DNA of 64,000 nt from Myxococcus fulvus (GTDB taxonomy: Bacteria; Myxococcota; Myxococcia; Myxococcales; Myxococcaceae). Within the stretch, counting starts at the first letter, position 1, and the number at the start of each line of letters is the position of its first letter. A model generated the notes under the pieces. It searched no databases, was not told the origin of the DNA, and saw nothing but the letters and a program-made list of their open reading frames with translations. The DNA is taken from the NCBI RefSeq assembly GCF_900111765.1, contig NZ_FOIB01000003.1, forward strand, positions 310,001 through 374,000, in the 5' to 3' direction. A program made the translations under genes and the position numbers. This document shows positions 20,701 through 24,922 of this stretch, in pieces.

Positions 20701-23454
20701 GCCTTCAACTACGAGTACGACGCCGCGCGGCGATTGACGGCCATCCTGCGTCCTTCGGGTGGGGTGCCCTCGGAGTCGTTCGAGTACGACTACCTGGGGC
20801 GGAGCACGAAGCGGAAGCGCGGATCCTCCGAGTGGGTGTCGTCGTGGGTGAACGGCGTCGTGCACGCGACGAGCCCGAGCAACTCGGAGACGTCGGGTGG
20901 CAGCGATTGGGACATCACCGAGACGCTGGTGGATGGCCGGGGACGGCCGGTCTGGAAGACCATCACCGCTGGGGCTTCCTCCGAGGAACAGCAGGACATC
21001 ACTCGTGTGGGCTTTGCCTACGACGCGCTGGACTCGCTGGTGCAGGCGCATGAGACGCGTGGCAGCGGGAACGTGCTGAACCGGTTCAGCTACGACGGAC
21101 GCGGACGCATCGAGTGGCTCGAGCGTGGCAAGGACCACGCGACGGACAAGGATGACCGGGTCGACTTCACGTATGTGACGGGAAGCGATCTGCTCCACCG
21201 GAGCACGTCGGGTCGCGCGGCGGATGGGGCTCGGCTCGAGGAGGAGTTCGGTTACGACGCGCTGGCCCGCATCAACGCGGTGCGGATGCGCGTCGATGGG
21301 GACCCGCAGAGCGAGCGCACCGTGGCGTGGGAGCCGGGTGGAAGTCGGCTCTCGCGTATCGCGGATGGCTCGCTCGTCGAGCGCAACTGCTACGACGGCC
21401 GTGGTTGGCTGACGTCGGTCCGGGCCACGACGGTGGCGATGGATGTGGAGTGCAGCCAGTCGCCCAGCTCGCCGCGGCTCGCCTTCGAGTACACCTATGA
21501 TGCTCGCGGCAATCGCATCCGGGAGGACGCCCGACGTCCGGATGCGCTGGGCGCCCTGGTCAACGAGCCGACGGAGTATGGCTATGACCTGGCGGACCGG
21601 CTGACGGGTGTCCGCTACCCGGGTGGAGCGGCGGAGCTGTACAGGCTCGCGGCAGATGGAACCCGGCTGGGGGCGCGATTCGCCACGAGCCACTCCGGCT
21701 CGCTGTCGACGGAAGGGTACGAGCAGGCGTCGGGGGCGCAGCGGCGCCTGGTGTACGGATTCGATGGCGCGGGTGGCCTGAAGACCATCGATGACCAGGC
21801 GCTGTCGAGCGGACAGCGCGTGGCGGAGTACTTCACGGATGGCGCGGGACGTGTGCGGCGCGAGAAGCGCTCGGACACGGACGTGACGAACTACGACTGG
21901 GATGCGGAGGGGCGGCTGGCCCAGGTCCGTGATCAGAAGCCCGGCGTGGGCGGTGCGCCGCCGGTGACGACGGCAACTCAGTACCGCTATGGCTACGACG
22001 GTCTGCGACGGGCGCGGACCACGTCCTCGGGCACCACGCGCTACGTGTGGGCGGGTGAGCAGCTCGTCGAGGAGCAGCTTGTCGGCGGAACTCGGCTGCA
22101 CCAGGAGGTGCTCGCGGGGCTGACGCTCTCTTCGGGTGGAGAGCGCATCCTCCACGACGGACTGGGCAGCGCGGTGGCGCGTGCCAACGGAGCGGGAGCC
22201 CTGACGACGCAGTCCCGGTTCGATGCCTGGGGTGGATACCGGGCGGGCCATGTCCCGAGTGAGAACCAGTCCAGTGTCGGCTTCACGGGACACGCGTGGG
22301 ACGCGGCGGCGGGGCTCACGTACGCGCAGCAGCGCTGGTACGACGGGAGGACGGGACGGTTCCTGTCCGAGGACTCCGTGGGGGCGGAGTCGTATCTGGA
22401 TGAGCCCATGGGCATGCAGCCCTGGGGCTATGGCAACGCCAATCCGCTCACGCACACGGACCCCGACGGACGCTCCTCCTGTATCAGTGGTGAGAGTCAT
22501 AGTGCTTGTGAGATGCGTCTGGCGTTGTCTGGCCGATGGGGGTCATCGCCCTTCTATCAGGGGGATTTGACCGAATTCCGCGGGCCCTATGAGCGGATGG
22601 AGGAGGCGCGGCAGCGCGAGCTCCAGAAGAGCGTCCGCGGAGCTTTTGCCGTCGTGGGAGTCGGGCTTTCGCTCGCCGCACCTCCCGTTGCACTGGCTCT
22701 GATCGAATCAGGAACGGTGTCCGGGACGACGGCGGCAGTCGGCCTCTGGGCCGTCGAGACGGGTGCCAGCACGGCCGTGGATTATGGCGCGTTCGGCCAT
22801 GTCACCCCAGGCGGAGTGGCGTTCAACGCGGCGACCGCGGGACTTGGAGCGTGGTTCCTGAAGGCCCACAGCAAGGCCCTGCACGCGGGCTCGGGGGTCG
22901 AGCGGCGCATGCTCGACGATGCGATGCCCTCGGTGGTTCCGCCGCGCAAGGCCGAGCCCGTCGACCCTGTTCTCGATAGTGACGTGGTGATGATGGCATT
23001 CAAGGCGCACAGGGGAAGCACCAACCCGAGACATGTCGATGCGCTGAAGCTGCTTGGGAATGACAATTATCTCTGGGTCATCACGCCGACGGGCTATCGC
23101 GAGATCCTCAACATCAAGAGGAGCCAGGCGGCGCATCGCCGCTTCTTGAGAAAGTTCAAGAATGTCGTGGTGTTGACGGGAGAGAACGCCAAGAATCTCA
23201 GGAACACGGATCGCTTCAAGGAGGTCGAGAAGATCCTTCGCGACGCCGCGAACAAGAACAAGCCAGGTCTAGGGGACCGAGCCAGACGTGGTGACCACTC
23301 GCATTACAACGACATCATCCACAGTGGGTTCGCCGAAGCCTTGGGAATCCCCTTTGTCTCCTCGGACGGAACCTTCTTGCGGTTCGCGGGGAACCATGGG
23401 AGGAAGGCGAAAGTCAACGGGATTCATTACCAGTCGGTGCCGGAGGTGCCATGA
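8713..23454 (+). CDS. Giant Rhs/YD-repeat lipoprotein with Ig-like stalk and C-terminal PIN-like nuclease toxin
   Basis: 4,913 residues; ATG preceded by AAGGA at 8-nt spacing. The lipobox is LWLGC with Cys18. Order of parts: seven similar Ig-like repeats of about 80 residues (51-610); glucodextranase-type Ig domains; an Asp/Gly/Ala linker (about 866-910); more Ig domains; a Big_5-like domain (about 1182); a carboxypeptidase-regulatory-like fold (about 1287); a long region of unclear fold with EF-hand-like DRNDDGFLQPDE (about 2272). Then come a DUF6531-like entry (about 2673) and YD repeats to the Rhs core end, DPDGR (4583-4587). The tip is 326 residues: a hydrophobic Ala/Gly stretch and then a PIN-like domain with Asp4755/4757, Glu4797, Asp4867 and Asp4885. 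The Rhs shell would carry the toxin and the lipid anchor and stalk would hold it at the cell surface. The nuclease assignment rests on the acidic-residue pattern. Confidence 0.93.
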   Translation: MNGRGVWVVALLGLWLGCGQERSRPETSAASEAPRVAQVRQAVAGDVTPPVIVVNGVAPDASVKVPPTLTWVVTDQSATRVEAWLDGNPATSGVTVSGQGAHTLVVRATDTMGLTTTVTRSFRLDTTAPVLTVSGVDAGWERDVPLTITFSATDNTGTPPTVVATLNGELFTSGTTVSTVGSYTLVVTATDAAGNATSREIHFVLDWTAPVVAVSGVANGGRYPSAIILFSVTDLTLDTVVSTLDGAPYERGTTISAHGAHTFQITAKDRFGRTSIVTRNFFVDALGPVITITGVHEGFISKLSSVVIHYSAEDDSRGPVDVRARLNGESFNSGSATPIWGNLSLEVTAEDDLFNSTTQVVNFILDPVPPVLTVTGLPSSPVVDVEEVVPRFEATDSLTTVSISATLNGNPIASGDPITLQRTHTLIVEATDQAGNVTRQEHTFTIDRTDPALTVTGVEEGGRYAAPVAITFSATDANFLSVTGTLDGAPYTSGDPITTHGPHVFVAVALDRAQNRTEVRREFRVDAQAPVITITGVSEGLITKDTVTPNYTVTDEGTVTVSATLDDATFERGTPVTGEGPHTLIVTASDDLGNEDSRTVHFTVDRSAPVVTRVSPADGTSTTLESLELVLQVTDTWSDVTVKLGATELSPGVDGRYRTSLALVEGTNLFEVVATDQAGNVTRHAVSLIRDSKKPEIIVTAPADNAQVAELFTDVIGRVVDSSSVTLTLNGAAVTLASDGSFSHRVTLTAGVNTLTLVATDAHGHVETVTRTVRVSATKPTLVVTSPAEDMVVTTATVTVVGNAKPGEPLGTVTVTVDGAPATVSASGDFSHVVSLSPGQTRSISIIARDNHGATEEVVRTLTRAEADGGTPDAGARPDAGGGAPSDGGTASPDGGGQGSPQDAGPGVEPDPMLVVEAPVEGGVYGGARFVVSGHVEGGTLPLRVTVQGVGVAVNGRDFTGALTLDDGDHDLQFKVTDARGRSHTQTRAVAVDRTPPHLVLTEPTPPEAWNRLSRSPYLLQGTAGDRHLTEVLVNGTPARVIAGAFSAYVQLAPNTPTPVVVTASDVVGNRSQRSVELTLRGGAPRVTILEPAQGSESEDAVVTVRARVESAAPLREVRIGTSTVTSTTDVYSAEVPLSHGENVIHVTAEDTQIPEGEASGMVGSASVTVRYLEASKAPLVVTGVSPRAGEQGVEPDALISVSFNKPILGTGLSERFLVRVQGQSTPLPGGYSVVPGSQTVSFIARDPLPEGARLTVEVKQGLAPETPPGMGGDFSSDFTVRRPLTRVRGYVVDADYRPLPGVKVAMEGTSLSTVTGPDGNWTLFSPRGGEVVMRYEGGLTSEGSTYPSLRRRLFVNHEADTLDAPLVLTAVDMASAQVVDALHPMALRFADRQPDLHIDVPEDGLFFEDGMTRGLVTATELQPHALPLPMDGRAALGALWQIGPAGVRLQKTVSVTFPNRAQLPVGRLALVLGHDPQRHVLKRVGFAQVSPNGKTLEPLAPLGLTSLEFIGYVPLNDEQHVAVAQALGLSLPDAGTEEGEGFQGSRPRSIPSEPLWKKFMTNFMVTQAHAQLGGLDMAGYNAFDTMLGMAVPGAVLGSVRAPLERQLELEVRAPALPAVGQPASEQTVAMPYTLALDFRSQFVSSDPYDVENPETVLVKLVAQGPSGNLPEPTAGAWQSEGEGEAALAPRVALPVGKTTLTLSAQSKSTHRLMKFEAELVVEPADGGPASAKLRLRTLEDTFSESGDEAVHSPVRFKNLRVTLTGPGSGSAGTTGESGGYGIPVPGLMGGEMGISCTEIPTGPRMVERLGEDGVMHYTPTLNQFPVCSQTYWLYPGRTTRADILVDVRMLYGALTFVDRHGEPLALNCDPEAHSQKAPVQGEYTDIALKDVKSTEVHFFRADDLEHPIATFAAGTPNGVACTQGPTEDSPHGYYARVRTGPAARIRQMARERCRELDRQLGGADAGGLSAEDQGYYDGNCRDNRTNTLRLNPGDRLVVFAVNHATGYSGMTSVIVPAINRVSRTETGGCQADDEAGGPLQVTELGEPMTLSRCTQTELGIPADLKLFPPEIDVRVARRMTPEGVQVAMRPTLIRHGGAATTRDDFLQMATHWRVRQLPEPHTDGGVVDAGASGGGDGGSSGSECTDAGFLADGGICEPDILRDRGAPGEELEQFCSELPPTSPQRLQGRCDTGTPRVVDVPPGVPPLAGRLVQVTQTAVEQPVVVAFPVRPGRHTASVQASLTYQNESGAMVSLSSLTRANYYLHVVGHPMYERDRNDDGFLQPDEVNSPPPNFCEPGECQNRDGEVEPDEESETNPDKLPKWAVGLKNIYRHRESDGSALERYDRAREHEFRVLELGKVTVSARPGDAAGADGGSPDAGRVLTGVPRPSASEDDLAYQFLIDGLQEPDVPGRAGTVSGEYRLRLGTDDFGIECPVVIEGGRIRGTCDGEFLPEVLSAADILYFELYLSGNADNVLYRFNFHGISPRTDFVTAGSEDTLERSMARATSSSPSLTSLASPEVARPISVKAMAHFAIEPETMTNGIVRLCEGPDCNANTLLKAAELKYSRNADTGVGTYEVVRYLDEGDARVKQPLILLTKPGANGARRFALPLSNDLGRMHDMLSSGRELFLVLEPEPGLFGASAPVKMALGEPVGRYSFVNARAAGQSVVENVNLAGGHLSVTHEDFSVPHLAETVSFSRTYNNQSNEMTPLGVGWSHAYEGFVVEEELGRYIVVLSGQSYDFPRCETVIRQDQSASDCRTDKSHGGSLTVTRAGAEFVTPQGMVFRFLRPSVLDTGIAEQRRWVLSEYSDGLGQDSPKQGWTALTYAKDSDRVLRVTRTPGHVSLAFEYEEIDEDEASEKLQLLARTQGLKLLSAVGVYRNEHLPEEPEDAPDDDDAIHRVEFEHDKWGNLKRAVRRTGQPQQAWVYEYAPLPETSSGYNKWRLVNELRTARYQVTAVPVPVLGEPTFHDQWVAEYTSSGTSRTYEHVQAAEVIDSATSSGKGPRPYQYVYASGGSRTVTRPDGVQMLYTLTSYGSATSVTVGAFNEHKTVWRSDGQVSPQEVTLPNLSKLDYDIDASHRLLSLKVTAPGGNEYQGPIAPGTQAEVVRQTFPNPANQKFGIPDQRITPATTGTQSVSTRVTPQGQVEGVTVTNSDGTTARNTGTRTFKTDGSGVLESETDAQGQVTTYSNPNALGLSQRIVVTNPNATDGLGLGTLTRELTYDDFGHVTKLTEVETGTWEEWSYDSLGRVTRHLVQLSPTQGWAWTYTYTPANRRVTMHEHLDGSAPVRTVDTWEVTEGEESTRGLFEEERTPYGAPGHEAIAVRKRHLRNGRWVSTTDASGVERAYDYDTSGRLLAVRIVGAGTSSGPATAVEKSFSEFDTNGSARKVTDHNGLVTRIGHDFLGRPVYWDYTGADGLSGDASTEEWRRNFQGDVVSRSFGNSASSHVLDIAPDALGQVRSTKTNLAGGVATSVDVTTDYDDLGRVTRQQDHVMETDEHFEYRDVLGRQTRYTRTMATGSAPLQLVETRRYEDGTHSSENRRKVTITRTIGLPGGGTPRTEVEEEYYDLAGRLVEQSRTLSGQVSRWRYTYNPRGQVLTEVVPTDASGTETTTYHYDSAGNLYRKNEPGDSANPAAVTELFVDGEGRTVRQVGPHPDVDWRYRYDAFGQLSRKELVAAGENTVGATWTYAYGVSGKPGADGSVPDSATVETDPLGYKTYRYFNARYQVLKEVREDKLEVAGGGTSTSGNTRTTTYSYAGPWLQKQVTTEETAGGSGSPTVLTFEHKKFDDRGRSLEAREHWQRGTDSYEYVTKSPWMGRTVTVLQTGTMSASPVVALPSRQFDVETNGLGQMESRTQGGLTDTWAYDAVGLIAREQPAGQPSKRYTYEQGLLTELVLGTGADSEPTHLAYRQDGRLKSVTDPAQRVRAYFYGPRGLLVREWFGKGGESTETNLSYDAGGFLAKVWKDPAKPAEAWEYKNGPFGEVRRVTPPGLAAFNYEYDAARRLTAILRPSGGVPSESFEYDYLGRSTKRKRGSSEWVSSWVNGVVHATSPSNSETSGGSDWDITETLVDGRGRPVWKTITAGASSEEQQDITRVGFAYDALDSLVQAHETRGSGNVLNRFSYDGRGRIEWLERGKDHATDKDDRVDFTYVTGSDLLHRSTSGRAADGARLEEEFGYDALARINAVRMRVDGDPQSERTVAWEPGGSRLSRIADGSLVERNCYDGRGWLTSVRATTVAMDVECSQSPSSPRLAFEYTYDARGNRIREDARRPDALGALVNEPTEYGYDLADRLTGVRYPGGAAELYRLAADGTRLGARFATSHSGSLSTEGYEQASGAQRRLVYGFDGAGGLKTIDDQALSSGQRVAEYFTDGAGRVRREKRSDTDVTNYDWDAEGRLAQVRDQKPGVGGAPPVTTATQYRYGYDGLRRARTTSSGTTRYVWAGEQLVEEQLVGGTRLHQEVLAGLTLSSGGERILHDGLGSAVARANGAGALTTQSRFDAWGGYRAGHVPSENQSSVGFTGHAWDAAAGLTYAQQRWYDGRTGRFLSEDSVGAESYLDEPMGMQPWGYGNANPLTHTDPDGRSSCISGESHSACEMRLALSGRWGSSPFYQGDLTEFRGPYERMEEARQRELQKSVRGAFAVVGVGLSLAAPPVALALIESGTVSGTTAAVGLWAVETGASTAVDYGAFGHVTPGGVAFNAATAGLGAWFLKAHSKALHAGSGVERRMLDDAMPSVVPPRKAEPVDPVLDSDVVMMAFKAHRGSTNPRHVDALKLLGNDNYLWVITPTGYREILNIKRSQAAHRRFLRKFKNVVVLTGENAKNLRNTDRFKEVEKILRDAANKNKPGLGDRARRGDHSHYNDIIHSGFAEALGIPFVSSDGTFLRFAGNHGRKAKVNGIHYQSVPEVP
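8863..10542 (+). repeat. Seven tandem Ig-like repeats in the Rhs lipoprotein
   Basis: Each unit of about 80 residues starts with a TVTGV-like strand and contains a FSATD-like segment, a LDGAPY/SGT segment and AxDxxGNxT. It ends with a VDxTAP-like joint. The units are close enough to be in-frame DNA repeats, so the copy number could vary between strains. They probably form a rigid stalk from the lipid anchor. Confidence 0.8.
17400..22473 (+). repeat. Rhs/YD repeat shell and conserved core end
   Basis: Dozens of units of the YDxxGRLxxxxxxxG type, for example YDSLGRVTRH, YDSAGNLYRK and YDALARINAV. They end in the standard Rhs core signature GLTYAQQRWYDGRTGRFLSE, followed by NPLTHTDPDGR. In characterised Rhs and TcC proteins these repeats build a hollow shell that holds the C-terminal toxin. 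The toxin boundary here is just after position 22473. Confidence 0.9.
22474..23451 (+). other. Variable toxin tip of the Rhs protein (PIN-like nuclease)
   Basis: Residues 4588-4913. The first part is a hydrophobic Ala/Gly-rich stretch that could help membrane passage. From about 4751 the pattern fits the PIN ribonuclease fold: LDSDVVMMAF (first acidic site), ITPTGYREILN (Glu), HYNDIIHSGFAEALGIPFV (third acidic site) and SSDGTF (last Asp). Base composition is visibly more AT-rich than the YD repeats before it, as expected for an exchangeable toxin cassette. RNA cleavage is inferred from the family. Confidence 0.65.
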
Positions 23455-23780
23455 GCCAGACCAACGGTTTTGTTTGGGATGGTACTTGCCCAAACTGCCG
23501 GGCCGAAGTGAGGGTCGTCTTCCAGTCCCATGTGGGCCTGCTGGATGATCAAGTCTTCGAGCGAGGAGACGATGTCTTCGGTCGCGAGACGAACAAGAAG
23601 CGCCCGGTCTATGCGCCTCGATACGAGCTTCGGAGCGGCAGTTTCTGGGCCTATGGCGTTGACGTCTGTCCGAATTGTCGGACGGAGTTGTGGTGTCGTG
23701 TGATTGTAAGGAATGGCCGCTACGAGGCCTCCGTGCCCGTTGCGCCCCCTGAAAACCCTCTCTTCTGGGACGAGTTGTGA
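23451..23780 (+). CDS. Small double zinc-ribbon protein, candidate immunity protein
   Basis: 109 residues. The ATG overlaps the Rhs stop codon (ATGA) and has GGAGG four bases upstream, so translation should be coupled to the toxin gene. It carries two matching CPNCR motifs near residues 13-16 and 73-76, probably one four-Cys metal site. No signal peptide is seen, so it should be cytoplasmic. I do not recognise a named family. Position directly after a polymorphic toxin makes it the first choice for the cognate immunity protein. Confidence 0.8.
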   Translation: MSQTNGFVWDGTCPNCRAEVRVVFQSHVGLLDDQVFERGDDVFGRETNKKRPVYAPRYELRSGSFWAYGVDVCPNCRTELWCRVIVRNGRYEASVPVAPPENPLFWDEL

Positions 23781-23806
23781 GTCTCTTCGTGAGTTGGGAG
23801 GAGAGC

Positions 23807-23860
23807 GCCCTCAGAAGAGGGCTCCTATCGCGTTGCAGGGGCCGGGGAGTCGCAAACTCC
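23807..23860 (+). other. Two small hairpins between the first two post-toxin genes
   Basis: GCCCTC-AGAA-GAGGGC (23807-23822) and GGAGT-CGCAA-ACTCC (23846-23860) lie in the 95-nt gap. Neither is followed by a T-run. They could modulate read-through or RNA stability, but could equally be chance in GC-rich DNA. Confidence 0.3.
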
Positions 23861-23875
23861 TGAGGCGGTTCGTTC

Positions 23876-24262
23876 ATGGAACCCCCCGCCTATTTCGGTG
23901 CGTGGTGCCGGATGCGGCCAGGAACTCGCACGGCCGTCGTGAAGTGGTTGATGAGTGCGCGCCAGCTGAACGTCGCCGAGGCGCTCGAGGCTGCGCGCTG
24001 GATCGATGGACTCAAGGGATGGGTCCAGCTCTGCTCGACGTGTGGCTGGGTGGAGGCGACCGAAGCCGTGAGGAACCTTCCGTCTTTCGCTGAGCCTGGC
24101 TCAGGCACCGTCATGGCGCTGGATTACGCGCCGTGGGACGGTGACGGCCGCTGTGAGAATCATGGTGTCGGCTATGTCGGCGATCGGTGCCCCGTCTGTT
24201 CCGGGCGGTATGCGATATCCTCGTCCGGCGGCGCGTTCTTCTTCCGTGACGGTGAGCCCTGA
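23876..24262 (+). CDS. Small Cys-rich protein of unknown function, possible second immunity gene
   Basis: 128 residues from the ATG at 23876; GAGGCGG upstream is a plausible but distant ribosome site. It contains LCSTCGW in the first half and RCENHG plus DRCPVCSGRY in the second, a zinc-ribbon-like arrangement. The first 40 residues include a helix (VAEALEAARWIDGLKG). No signal peptide is visible. It lies in the same direction as the toxin and the preceding small gene, in DNA of similar lower GC. I do not recognise the family; tandem immunity genes are common behind Rhs tips. Confidence 0.7.
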   Translation: MEPPAYFGAWCRMRPGTRTAVVKWLMSARQLNVAEALEAARWIDGLKGWVQLCSTCGWVEATEAVRNLPSFAEPGSGTVMALDYAPWDGDGRCENHGVGYVGDRCPVCSGRYAISSSGGAFFFRDGEP

Positions 24263-24285
24263 GTCGACTGTGAGAGGCGCCTGGC

Positions 24286-24675
24286 GTGGAACAGGGTGAG
24301 TGCTTGGAGTGCGGTCAGCCCGCGCACGTCGAGTTGGCGAAAGGGGTCTTCTCCGTTCGCTGTGCTCATTGCGGCTACGGGTTTTCGGCGTTCGCATCGC
24401 CTTCCCTGGAAGAGATCTACGCCTCCCGAGGCCCTCTGTTCTCGGTTAAGGTGGGATGGGGTGGAGGGGCTGCCAGTGTCCGACAGGTATTCGCGATGCG
24501 GCAGTTGGTGCTTCAATTGAAGGAGCTGTCGGTCGGTGACGCTCGTTCGATGTTGGCCGGGATGTCCGAGTGGCCCTTCCCTGACCTGTCGAAAAGCGGA
24601 GTGGATGCGTTGGTCAAGCGTGTCGAGGCTCTCGGCCTGACTGCTCGAGTGGAACCCATGCCGGAAGAGCCCTGA
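24286..24675 (+). CDS. Zinc-ribbon protein with an L7/L12-like C-terminal domain
   Basis: 129 residues; GTG start with GAGAGG eight bases upstream. The N-terminus is a compact zinc ribbon (CLECGQ at 6-9, then CAHCGY at about 30-33). The C-terminal half (about 75-125) reads like the beta-alpha-alpha-beta fold of ribosomal protein L7/L12: QLKELSVGDARSMLAGM, then a PFPDL turn, ALVKRVEALG and a final strand LTARVEP. The resemblance is my pattern reading and is unproven. It starts 23 nt after the preceding gene and is probably in the same operon. If the toxin cuts RNA or acts at the ribosome, an L7/L12-like partner would be of interest. Confidence 0.72.
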   Translation: MEQGECLECGQPAHVELAKGVFSVRCAHCGYGFSAFASPSLEEIYASRGPLFSVKVGWGGGAASVRQVFAMRQLVLQLKELSVGDARSMLAGMSEWPFPDLSKSGVDALVKRVEALGLTARVEPMPEEP

Positions 24676-24922
24676 GCGGGCGCTTCCGCACTGAAGAACC
24701 TCGCTATCCCCGAGGTGTGAACGCAGTCGCGGTTGACCCGCGACGACACGCCGGAGGTGTGTCCGAGCGCCTCGATTCCCGCGCCCGTGAGGGAAAGCGG
24801 AAGGCCTGACGACCTCAATTAATGGGTGGCCCCGTATGTGGGTAGGTGCGTCTCGATTGTCGGGAAGTGGGCGGCGTGCAGGCGGGGGTTCCGGAGTTCG
24901 TGGTTCGTCGGTGGGAGGGGCT
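24676..24922 (+). promoter_or_regulatory. Intergenic region upstream of the giant secreted protein
   Basis: 247 bp. It holds two hairpins: ACCTCG-CTATCCC-CGAGGT (24699-24717) and GTCGCGG-TTGAC-CCGCGAC (24726-24744). Both could end the toxin-operon transcript, although no T-run follows. The promoter of the giant gene should lie between these and 24912, but I see no clear consensus. A strong ribosome site, GGGAGG, sits at 24913-24918. Confidence 0.4.

Noticed and set aside
8689..22500. Minus-strand open frame of 4,603 codons opposite the Rhs gene
   Set aside because: It is rich in Arg, His and Ala, has no signal peptide or recognisable domain, and mirrors the codon bias of the plus-strand gene. 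Long antisense frames are expected opposite very GC-rich repeat genes.
24699..24744. Hairpins considered as ends of a mobile element
   Set aside because: No transposase, target duplication or matching inverted repeat is visible on the other side of the region.
24836..24922. Upstream ATG as start of the giant protein
   Set aside because: The extra 29 residues are Gly/Ser/Arg-rich and not signal-like, and the GTG at 24923 has a strong ribosome site and a clean signal peptide.
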